From Phycisphaerales bacterium (GTDB taxonomy: Bacteria; Planctomycetota; Phycisphaerae; Phycisphaerales; UBA1924): a DNA stretch of 19,853 nt. Of this stretch, positions 1 through 14,672 are shown in pieces. The number at the start of each line of letters is the position of its first letter. Within the stretch, counting starts at the first letter, position 1. Below the pieces are notes generated by a model. That model saw only the letters and a program-made list of their open reading frames with translations. It was not told where the DNA came from and made no database searches. Both the position numbers and the translations under genes were made by a program. The stretch spans positions 1 to 19,853 of the forward strand of contig JAGVLZ010000303.1 in the NCBI GenBank assembly GCA_020054055.1, written 5' to 3'.

Positions 1-318
1 CAGTTCATCCAGAAGTTCAACGCCGAGACCGCGCCGATGAAGGGGCGCGTCGTCGGCTGCGTCATCACCGTCTACAACGACCGCACGTTCGACTTCGTCA
101 TCAAGTCGTCGCCCGCATCGGAACTCCTCCGTCTGGCGGCGAAACTCGAAAAGGGTTCGGGAAAGCCGAACTCCGAGAAGGCCGGCAAGGTCACCAAGGC
201 GCAGGTCAAGCAGATCGCTGAAGACAAGATGAGCGACCTCAACACCTCGTCGATCGAAGCAGCGATGAGGATGATCGAAGGCTCCGCCCGCGCCATGGGC
301 ATCACGGTGGAGGGCTGA
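1..318 (+). CDS. rplK: 50S ribosomal protein L11, 5' partial
   Basis: L11 binds the GTPase-associated region of 23S rRNA at the base of the ribosomal stalk. The reading frame is already open at base 1 and continues for 105 codons to a TGA, so only about the first 35-40 residues (start of the N-terminal domain) are missing. The visible part contains the end of the N-terminal domain (VITVYNDRTFDFVIK, then SSPASELL) and the whole rRNA-binding C-terminal domain, with the family-typical stretches EKGSGKPN, KVTKAQVKQIAEDKM, DLNTSSIEAAMRMIEGSARAMGI. The internal ATG at 37 is Met13 of the visible part, not the start. rplA begins five bases after the stop, as in the canonical L11-L1 operon. Identification is secure; only the true start is unknown. 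Confidence 0.97.
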   Translation, partial: QFIQKFNAETAPMKGRVVGCVITVYNDRTFDFVIKSSPASELLRLAAKLEKGSGKPNSEKAGKVTKAQVKQIAEDKMSDLNTSSIEAAMRMIEGSARAMGITVEG

Positions 319-323
319 TACCA

Positions 324-1046
324 ATGGGAAAAATCACCAAAAAGAAAGTTCTCCCCGGCGGCAAGCGTCACCGCGCCAACCTCGAGAGCCGTCCGAGCAA
401 CTCGTTCGACGCCGCGCAGGCCGTCTCGGCGCTCAAGAAGTTCAAGGGCACCAAGTTCGACCAGACCGTTGACTGCGTCATCGTGCTGAACGTCGATCCC
501 AAGCAGGCGGACCAGAACATCCGCGGCTCGGTCGCCCTGCCGCGGGGCATCGGCAAGAGCAAGCGCGTCGTCGCGTTCTGCGGCCCGGAACTCGAGAAGC
601 AGGCGATGGAAGCCGGCGCGCTCAAGGCCGGCGGCGAGGAACTCGCCCGCGAGGTCGAGAAGGGATGGATGGATTTCGACGTCGCCGTCGCCACACCCGA
701 CATGATGCGCGCGATCTCGAAACTCGGCCGCGTCCTCGGGCCGAAGGGCCTCATGCCCTCGCCCAAGGCGGGGACCGTGACGGCGGACATCGTGAAGGCG
801 GTCAAGGAATACTCGGCCGGCAAGATCGAGTACCGCAACGACAAGGGGGGGAACATCCAGGTCCCGATCGGCAAGATGTCCTTCGCGGAGGGGGACCTCT
901 CGGCGAACCTGCAGCACTTCATCACCACGATCGAGCACTCGCGCCCGTCGTCGGTGAAGGGTCAGTACATCAAGAAGATCGCGATCAGCGGGTCGATGAC
1001 GCCGAGCGTGCTGGTCACGCCGCCGGTGCACGTCGCCAAGGACTAA
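324..1046 (+). CDS. rplA: 50S ribosomal protein L1
   Basis: L1 forms the mobile L1 stalk of the large subunit, contacts E-site tRNA, and in many bacteria represses its own L11-L1 mRNA. The 240-residue product is normal family length. The L1 signature LGRVLGPKGLMPSPKAGTVT lies around residues 137-156. Other hallmarks are FDQTVDCVIVLNVDPKQADQ near the N terminus and EYRNDKGGNIQVPIGKMSF in the second half of domain I. The ATG at 324 is preceded by a GGAGGG Shine-Dalgarno at 309-314, which lies inside the rplK stop region; this implies tight coupling to rplK. A 30-base gap separates it from rplJ. Nothing is unusual in the protein. Confidence 0.98.
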   Translation: MGKITKKKVLPGGKRHRANLESRPSNSFDAAQAVSALKKFKGTKFDQTVDCVIVLNVDPKQADQNIRGSVALPRGIGKSKRVVAFCGPELEKQAMEAGALKAGGEELAREVEKGWMDFDVAVATPDMMRAISKLGRVLGPKGLMPSPKAGTVTADIVKAVKEYSAGKIEYRNDKGGNIQVPIGKMSFAEGDLSANLQHFITTIEHSRPSSVKGQYIKKIAISGSMTPSVLVTPPVHVAKD

Positions 1047-1076
1047 TCCCCGAGCACACTCAGGAAAGATCAAACC

Positions 1077-1622
1077 ATGAGCAAAGCAGTCAAAAACCTG
1101 ATGATCCGGGATTACCAGGAGCGCCTCTCGGGCATCGACGACGCGCTGGTGATCTCGCTCCGCGGCGTCGGCGCGATCGACAACAACAAGATGCGCCTCG
1201 ACCTCCGCAAGAAGAAGGTCCGCATCACCGTGATGCGCAACAACCTCGCGGGCCACGCGATGAAGGGCACCCCCCTCGCCGGCCTCGAGAAACTTCTCAC
1301 CGGCCCCACCGCTCTCGCGTACGGCGAAGCAGGCGTCATCGACACCGCACGCGCCGTCGTCGAGTGGGCCAAGAAGATCGAGAAACTCGAACTCAAGGGC
1401 GCCATCCTCGACGGCATCCTCTTCGAGGGCAAGAAGGGCGTCGAGGAACTCAGCAAGTTCCCGACCAAGAAGGAAGCCCAGTCCACCGTCGTCTCCCTCA
1501 TCCTCGGCCCGGCCCGCAAGATCATGGGCCAGGTCAAGGGCCCCGGCGGCAAGGTCATGGGAATCATCAAGGGCGTTGAAGAGAAGTTGGAGAAGGGCGA
1601 GGCGATCGCGAAGATCGCGTGA
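1077..1622 (+). CDS. rplJ: 50S ribosomal protein L10
   Basis: L10 anchors dimers of L7/L12 to the ribosome through its C-terminal helix and sits on 23S rRNA beside L11. The 181-residue product has the L10 pattern: LMIRDYQERLSGIDDALVISLRGV at the N terminus, LRKKKVRITVMRNNLAGHAM, TGPTALAYGE, then a helical tail ending in KGVEEKLEKGEAIAKIA that would carry the L12 sites. An AGGAAAG ribosome-binding site lies before the ATG. In nearly all bacteria rplL follows directly. Here two exported-protein genes (1638-4600) come between, so L10 and its stoichiometric partner L12 are separated by about 3.1 kb. No long leader precedes rplJ (30-base gap), so an L10-type autoregulatory leader, if present, is not at the usual place. 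Confidence 0.98.
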   Translation: MSKAVKNLMIRDYQERLSGIDDALVISLRGVGAIDNNKMRLDLRKKKVRITVMRNNLAGHAMKGTPLAGLEKLLTGPTALAYGEAGVIDTARAVVEWAKKIEKLELKGAILDGILFEGKKGVEELSKFPTKKEAQSTVVSLILGPARKIMGQVKGPGGKVMGIIKGVEEKLEKGEAIAKIA

Positions 1623-1637
1623 GCGAAACGTATACGG

Positions 1638-2627
1638 ATGGCCACAAAGCATGGAATCCTGATGACTGTGGCATCCTGCGCGTTCAGCGCTGCGGCTATC
1701 GGTTCACCCATCGACGAGATCGAGTGGGCGACCGTCGGCTCGCCGGGGAACGCGCCGTTCATGATTGACTACGGGGGCGGCTTCGAGTTTCGCGCGGGCG
1801 CGGTGGATCACGAGTTCCGGATCGCCAAGACCGAAGTCACCGGCGCTCAGTGGCTGGAGTTTGTCGAGGCATACGCGCCGTTCGTAGACCCGGAGTACGC
1901 GAACAACTCGGAGTTCGAGAGTTGGTCGATCATCCGGCTCCCCGGGCCGACACCCGGCTCATACGAGTACTACATGCCGCCCGCATTGGCGGATCAGCCT
2001 GTTCAAGCAGGTTGGCGTTTCGGGGCAAGGTTCGTGAACTGGCTGCACAACGGTCGGGCCAACACCCGCGAAGCGTTCGAGACCGGGGTGTACGACACAA
2101 GCACCTTCGGACACGGCCCGGGTGCCACGATCACCGATCAGGCCGAGCGCTCGCCCGGATCGACCTATTTTCTGGTTACGCGCGATGAATGGATCAAGGC
2201 TGGTTTCTTCGACCCGAACCGCTACGGCGAGGGGCAGCCGGGGTACTGGATGTATCCCAACAGTTCGGACACTCCGCCGGTGGGTGGTCCGCCGGAACTC
2301 GGCGGCGAGACCGGTGCCGGCTACAACTGGCCGGGTTTACCGCCGTCAGTCGACGCTTACCCCGATACACAATCACCTTGGGGCGTGCTCAATCTTTCCG
2401 GCGGCGCTCAGGAGTGGACCGAAACGCTCGATGGGCCATTTCGTCGTCTGCGAGGCTCTTATTCCGGGGAGACGATCCCGGCGTACCACGATGGAATAAT
2501 GTATGACTTTGGAGCACCCCCCGGTGCGTTGTTCGGCTTCCGGATCGGGACAGTCGTTCCATCACCCGCCGGATTCGCATTCGTGATCTTGCTACTCCCA
2601 AGAAAAAGGAGATTTCGATGGCACTGA
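1638..2627 (+). CDS. Exported SUMF1/formylglycine-generating-enzyme-like domain protein with PEP-CTERM-like tail
   Basis: The 329-residue protein begins with a signal peptide (Lys4, hydrophobic stretch ILMTVASCAFSAAA). It then shows the ordered landmarks of the FGE-sulfatase/SUMF1 fold: FRIAKTEVTGAQWLEFV (about 60-76), FGARFVNWLHNGR, TYFLVTRDEWIKAGFF, SPWGVLNLSGGAQEWTE (GGAQEW at 255-260), RRLRGSY (269-275) and GFRIGTV. The tail from residue 307 (VPSPAG, hydrophobic FAFVILLL, PRKRRFRW) resembles the short sorting tails of planctomycetes. The only cysteine is in the signal peptide, so the copper-binding cysteines of true formylglycine-generating enzymes are absent; a structural or ligand-binding role is more likely than sulfatase activation. 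It starts 15 bases after rplJ with a weak ribosome-binding site and overlaps the next gene by 10 bases, so it is probably carried on the ribosomal transcript. The domain call is fairly sure; the role is unknown. Confidence 0.8.
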   Translation: MATKHGILMTVASCAFSAAAIGSPIDEIEWATVGSPGNAPFMIDYGGGFEFRAGAVDHEFRIAKTEVTGAQWLEFVEAYAPFVDPEYANNSEFESWSIIRLPGPTPGSYEYYMPPALADQPVQAGWRFGARFVNWLHNGRANTREAFETGVYDTSTFGHGPGATITDQAERSPGSTYFLVTRDEWIKAGFFDPNRYGEGQPGYWMYPNSSDTPPVGGPPELGGETGAGYNWPGLPPSVDAYPDTQSPWGVLNLSGGAQEWTETLDGPFRRLRGSYSGETIPAYHDGIMYDFGAPPGALFGFRIGTVVPSPAGFAFVILLLPRKRRFRWH

Positions 2628-4600
2628 CTCGAATTTCGGGATTTGTCGCACTCGGCCTGTTCTGGCTCGCATTCGTCAACGGCGTGAGTGCCCAAGTCAC
2701 CGTCATAGAAACCCCAACGTCCGACGAGACCAGCGCCTTCGTCTTTCCTGTTGGTCCTGAGGAACCGTTCGTCGGCTATCGAAACTGGGATATTATTATT
2801 AATCACGACCCGTCGGACTACTCACCGCCACTGAGTCAAGTTAAGACATACGCCATCCGCACAACCCGAGTCGGAATTGACAACATCAACTCGGTTTACA
2901 TTGTCTCGAAAGTGAGCGCGACCACTGGATCGACATTTGTCACTATCTCGAGTGCCGGGCCCAAGTTTGTCAACGTAGGCCCGGTCTTCATGTCGCCCGT
3001 CCCCGCGGAGCGGGCCGGTCTGGTCGTCGTGGATCCGATCTTCGTCACGGGCGACTTGAATGGACCATTTGAGGCGCACCGCTTTCAACTGGTCGCGGAG
3101 GGTGACCTTACTGGCGATGTGTTTCTCGCTCCCCACTTCAACAGGGTCTCGAACTTACAAGTTGTCGTTGGAGGCGATATTCAGAGTGATCTTATTGAAG
3201 TATCCACGTCACAGAACGGCATCCCCGGCTACATCGAGCGCCTTGAATCTACCAACGGGGAGATCGGCGCTCCGAACCACATGGTCTATGTTCTGGCGGA
3301 CGGTGCTTTCTGGCTCGTTCGAGCGGGATACATCAACGCCTATATTGGCGGCGTGGAATCAACAGGTGCCGAGTCCTTCGTCCAGAATGTTCGCCGAATC
3401 GAGACCTACACCACCGGCGGGCACTCCGGCGTCTTCACTGGCCAAATCGACGCACAGCGGATCGAAGATACTGATGTGCAAGCAAACTGGATGAAGTTCG
3501 CCGGGCCGATGCAGGGGATTATCCGGCTGGGTTACGGTTTTGCGGACAACAGCACAAATCCTGCTGCGCAGAACTACATCCAGGTGCCGACGGGCGGGAT
3601 GCAAGGCCAAATCATCATGCAGGCGCTCGGCGGCGCGGATGCGAGCAATCCGTGGACCCGACCCGTCTACGTCGGCGGACTTACAACTGTTGACGACCTG
3701 AACCCGAAGCCGAACTACGCGGAGACCACCAGCCAGATCGGCTGCGCGAGCGGCCCCCGAGCAGTGGGCCGGGTTCCCTACGGAACGCACTTCACCGATT
3801 GCTTCCCGGTGTTCACGACCGATGTCAACGCGTTCCCGACGCTCGCCTACGGCGCGATCGACGACAAGACGCCGATCCAAATCCGAAACTACGGCCCGGT
3901 AATTTTGCCCTCATTTCCAAATCGAGCATTCAAGGTCGAGCGCCGGATCGCGGGCCTCCCGATCGCCGATCCAACGCCGTGGACCAACGAGAGTTGCGGC
4001 TTTGTCGAGTCGCTCGATGCCACTGGCAACGTCGTCTTGCTCACGCCGAGCGTCGCGCTCCAAGCGGGGTTTGAGTATCAGGTTTCGCAGGATTTGACGG
4101 GCGGAGTGCCGAGACTGAAATGCGACGGCGTGGTGCTCCCGGACCCGCCGCCGCCCGTCGCGCTCTTCGGCCGCGAGTTCCGGTTCACGATCTGCGGCCC
4201 GAGCCTCGGTGACGCGGACAGCAGCGGCTGCGTCAACTTTGCGGACAACACCAGCGTACCCGAGAATTGGGGCAGCACCGCCTGCAACAAGAATGGCGAT
4301 GCGGATCGCAACGGCGTCGTCAACTTCGCGGATATCACGAAGGTTCTTGAGCAGTGGCTCCAAGCCTATTGCGGCGGCGCATGCACGGCTTTCATTAGCC
4401 AGGCGAGCGGCAACGCCCCCTCGTTCATGGGCGTGGAAGGCGACGTGTCGGCACTCGACGCCACGAACACGCCCGCCGTGGCCCTTGCTTCGATGGGCTA
4501 CCCGTCGATCGAGGCGTTCGGCGACGCCATCGCCGCCATGACGGATGAGCAGCGTATCTTTGAGATGGGGCGGCTCCAGCAACTTCTGGAGCCGCAGTAA
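2618..4600 (+). CDS. Large secreted protein with dockerin-like repeats
   Basis: The 660-residue product has a signal peptide with probable cleavage after GVSA (about residue 25). A long beta-rich region with recurring Gly-Gly turns follows (VVVGGDIQSDLIEV, INAYIGGVES, VYVGGLTTVDD). Two dockerin-type-I-like calcium-loop repeats lie near residues 531-552 and 560-582: GDADSSGCVNFADNTSVPENWG and GDADRNGVVNFADITKVLEQWL. A short helical tail follows them. Such repeats are common in exported proteins of Phycisphaerae, where they may mediate surface or protein-protein contacts; cellulosome binding cannot be assumed. The start has an excellent AGGAGA site and overlaps the SUMF1-like gene, so the two are translated together. 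The first repeat has lost its hydrophobic pattern. Some stretches (for example around 2786-2805) are visibly AT-richer than the flanking ribosomal genes. I do not recognise the N-terminal 500 residues. Confidence 0.8.
   Translation: MALTRISGFVALGLFWLAFVNGVSAQVTVIETPTSDETSAFVFPVGPEEPFVGYRNWDIIINHDPSDYSPPLSQVKTYAIRTTRVGIDNINSVYIVSKVSATTGSTFVTISSAGPKFVNVGPVFMSPVPAERAGLVVVDPIFVTGDLNGPFEAHRFQLVAEGDLTGDVFLAPHFNRVSNLQVVVGGDIQSDLIEVSTSQNGIPGYIERLESTNGEIGAPNHMVYVLADGAFWLVRAGYINAYIGGVESTGAESFVQNVRRIETYTTGGHSGVFTGQIDAQRIEDTDVQANWMKFAGPMQGIIRLGYGFADNSTNPAAQNYIQVPTGGMQGQIIMQALGGADASNPWTRPVYVGGLTTVDDLNPKPNYAETTSQIGCASGPRAVGRVPYGTHFTDCFPVFTTDVNAFPTLAYGAIDDKTPIQIRNYGPVILPSFPNRAFKVERRIAGLPIADPTPWTNESCGFVESLDATGNVVLLTPSVALQAGFEYQVSQDLTGGVPRLKCDGVVLPDPPPPVALFGREFRFTICGPSLGDADSSGCVNFADNTSVPENWGSTACNKNGDADRNGVVNFADITKVLEQWLQAYCGGACTAFISQASGNAPSFMGVEGDVSALDATNTPAVALASMGYPSIEAFGDAIAAMTDEQRIFEMGRLQQLLEPQ
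4570..4595 (+). other. Perfect hairpin at the end of the dockerin-protein gene
   Basis: The arms GCGGCTCCAG (4570-4579) and CTGGAGCCGC (4586-4595) are exact reverse complements with a six-base loop. The hairpin overlaps the last codons of the preceding gene. No T tract follows, so it is not a standard intrinsic terminator; a 3'-end stabiliser or RNA-processing site is possible. Confidence 0.6.
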
Positions 4601-4627
4601 CTGAACGTACAACCGTTCTCCGACTGT

Positions 4628-4669
4628 GTCGCCCCCCCGGGGGCGACCGAAGGGCCGGGTGTCCCGGCC
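4628..4669 (+). promoter_or_regulatory. Tandem GC-rich hairpins in the rplL leader
   Basis: Two hairpins stand back to back. The first pairs GTCGCCCC from 4628 with GGGGCGAC ending at 4647. The second pairs GGCCGGG (4653-4659) with CCCGGCC (4663-4669) around a TGT loop. Both lie in the 106-base gap before rplL, upstream of its ribosome-binding site at about 4691-4698. No T run follows either, so termination is not the obvious role; mRNA protection, cleavage or translational control of rplL are candidates. No convincing -35/-10 pair was seen in the gap. Confidence 0.5.
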
Positions 4670-4706
4670 GCTCTTGGAGACGAGATTCGGAAAGGTGGAT
4701 TTCAGC

Positions 4707-5099
<393 letters not shown>

Positions 5100-5145
5100 T
5101 ATCGAATCGGCTTTTGTTCGGTGTAACCGAGATGGCATGAATGTG

Positions 5146-5175
5146 GGGGCGTCCCGCCCGGGACGCCCCTTTTTT
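5146..5175 (+). terminator. Intrinsic terminator after rplL
   Basis: A ten-base-pair GC-rich stem, GGGGCGTCCC (5146-5155) against GGGACGCCCC (5160-5169), with a four-base loop is followed at once by six T residues (5170-5175). This is a textbook rho-independent terminator. It lies 47 bases after the rplL stop and should end or attenuate the L11-L12 transcript before rpoB. Confidence 0.9.
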
Positions 5176-5250
5176 CGCGTCCATTCGGGTGCTGGCCGGT
5201 ACAACCCCACCGATCTCACTGAGTTTTCCCTTGTGAGTGCTTGACAACTT

Positions 5251-5274
5251 GGCCCGCGCTTGCAAGCGCGGGCC
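5251..5274 (+). repeat. Perfect 24-bp palindrome upstream of rpoB
   Basis: The half-site GGCCCGCGCTTG (5251-5262) is followed directly by its exact reverse complement (5263-5274). No T tract follows. Its right half overlaps the candidate -35 of the rpoB promoter, which suggests an operator for a dimeric regulator or, as RNA, a strong hairpin in any read-through transcript. An orphan TTGACA (5241-5246) lies just upstream, with no -10 at normal spacing. Confidence 0.75.
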
Positions 5275-5288
5275 GAGCAGACTAGACT
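5260..5288 (+). promoter_or_regulatory. Candidate sigma70-type promoter for rpoB
   Basis: TTGCAA (5260-5265) and TAGACT (5283-5288) are separated by exactly 17 bases and each matches four of six consensus positions. Transcription would begin near 5295, about 110 bases before the rpoB ATG. A promoter is expected here because a strong terminator precedes it. The match is moderate, and an AT-rich patch at 5319-5330 could be part of another promoter. Confidence 0.4.
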
Positions 5289-5338
5289 GTTTCCACGAAG
5301 CGTGCGGCTCTTGAACTCAAAATAATTATTCGTGTCGT

Positions 5339-5376
5339 CACACCTCATCCCGCGGAACGAAGCGAGCCGGGGTGTG
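5339..5376 (+). promoter_or_regulatory. Possible hairpin in the rpoB leader
   Basis: CACACC (5339-5344) pairs exactly with GGTGTG (5371-5376), enclosing a GC-rich segment with further partial pairing. It lies in the expected 5' leader, ending 16 bases before the GAGGA ribosome-binding site (5393-5397). A leader-based control element is possible, but it could be chance in GC-rich DNA. A GTG at 5332 keeps this stretch in frame with rpoB; translation from there is less likely. Confidence 0.3.
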
Positions 5377-5403
5377 TCTGCATCGACTGGCCGAGGAACG
5401 ATA

Positions 5404-9219
<3,816 letters not shown>

Positions 9220-9279
9220 GACTTTCCGAGCCTCGTCCATCAGGAAGGGGCACCGAACATCGAATCAAAGGGAATCACG

Positions 9280-9870
9280 ATGAAGAATCTCCTGACAGTG
9301 ATGCTTGTCTCCGGCCTGACGCTCGTCGTTCCGGCCATGGCAAACCAGGACGCAGCGAAACCGGCCCCGGCCGCGAAGCCCGCCGCCCCGACCCAGGCCA
9401 CCTCCGAGGGAACCGTCAAACTCTTCGTCGAAGCGATGAAGAGCGGCGACTTCAAGCGCGCGGTCGAACTGAGCGATCAGGGTTCGGAGGAGTTCGAGAA
9501 CCTCCAGAAGATGGCCGAGGCGTTCGATCCGGCCGACCCGAACAACCAGGTCCCAGACAAAAAGCACATGCTCGACGTCGTCCGCGATGCTTTCACGAGG
9601 CCTTGGAAGGACGTCGAGGTCAAGTTGGTCGCCGAGCAGGGCACCCGCGCACAGTACACGCTCTCGATCTTTTACATCGACGAGAAAACGAAGGAGCGCA
9701 AGAAGAGTGAGGACCGGACGATGGACCTCAATCAGTTTGAGGGTCGTTGGAGCGTCCTGGTGTCCTCGCAACTCATGAAACCTGTCATGCCTGCGAACAT
9801 GCCCGTCGCACCGCCGCCCGCGCCGACCGCTCCCTCCGCGCCGGCCGAAAAGCCCGCCGAGAAGAAGTGA
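9280..9870 (+). CDS. Small exported protein of unknown function between rpoB and rpoC
   Basis: The 196-residue product has a clear signal peptide (MKNLLTVMLVSGLTLVVPAMA, likely cleaved after AMA). An Ala/Pro/Lys linker comes next (about 24-40), then a compact domain of roughly 110 residues, and a Pro/Ala-rich tail ending AEKPAEKK. The domain opens with TVKLFVEAMKSGDFKRAVELSD and closes with strands such as YTLSIFYIDEKTKERKKSE and LNQFEGRWSVLVSS. That pattern resembles small NTF2-like/DUF4878-type domains, but this is a guess from pattern alone. It begins 60 bases after rpoB with an AGGGAA-like site and ends 141 bases before rpoC, with no visible terminator on either side. It is therefore probably co-transcribed with the polymerase genes, although its product should leave the cytoplasm. 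Confidence 0.8.
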   Translation: MKNLLTVMLVSGLTLVVPAMANQDAAKPAPAAKPAAPTQATSEGTVKLFVEAMKSGDFKRAVELSDQGSEEFENLQKMAEAFDPADPNNQVPDKKHMLDVVRDAFTRPWKDVEVKLVAEQGTRAQYTLSIFYIDEKTKERKKSEDRTMDLNQFEGRWSVLVSSQLMKPVMPANMPVAPPPAPTAPSAPAEKPAEKK

Positions 9871-10011
9871 TCCCGCCTCGATAGCGCGGATGCCACAAGC
9901 GTCCGCCGCCGGCCGCGCCGCCATCGCGTGAAATGAATCCCGGGGACCACTCGACCCGGGCGTGCAAAGTTCCCTCCTCTCTTTCCTTTGGTTGTCGAAG
10001 GGTCCGCCCCC

Positions 10012-14412
<4,401 letters not shown>

Positions 14413-14444
14413 CGCTCTCGCCGACTCAATGAATGAACCGCAAA

Positions 14445-14480
14445 GACCCAGAGAACCCGGCTCTCTGGGTCCTTCAATTT
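14445..14480 (+). terminator. Probable terminator after rpoC
   Basis: The arms GACCCAGAGA (14445-14454) and TCTCTGGGTC (14462-14471) are exact reverse complements with a seven-base loop. A T-containing but interrupted tail (CTTCAATTT) follows. It lies 32 bases after the rpoC stop. The rest of the gap to 14672 holds no gene, tRNA or clear promoter that I can see. Confidence 0.65.
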
Positions 14481-14672
14481 CCAGCCCGGCCCGGGCGCGC
14501 AGCATGGACTCTGGGCCCGTCGCCTCACCGACTTCGTCCGCAGCGTTTGAGATACAACGGCGCCAAGGGCGCGACAGCGTCGGCTTGGGCGCGATTCTGC
14601 GCGTCCTTCACACGTCGCGCAACGTGAGGCGTATCCTTGGTGAGGACGATTCGTAGAGATGGGCAACGCCTC

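Noticed and set aside
1623..4616. A shared AACGTA hexamer near both ends of the inserted gene pair, as possible target-site duplication
   Set aside because: Six bases is too short in a 3 kb interval to mean anything, and no inverted repeats or transposase accompany it.
4626..4706. GTG-initiated 27-residue N-terminal extension of L7/L12
   Set aside because: The extension is encoded by the leader hairpins, has no family similarity, and a proper ribosome-binding site precedes the internal ATG at 4707.
5241..5246. Consensus TTGACA as the rpoB -35
   Set aside because: No -10-like hexamer lies 15-19 bases downstream; that space is filled by the GC palindrome.
9939..9960. CCCGGG...CCCGGG inverted repeat between the small exported-protein gene and rpoC
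   Set aside because: A six-base stem with a ten-base loop and no T tract is easily found by chance in GC-rich DNA; not enough to call a terminator or operator.
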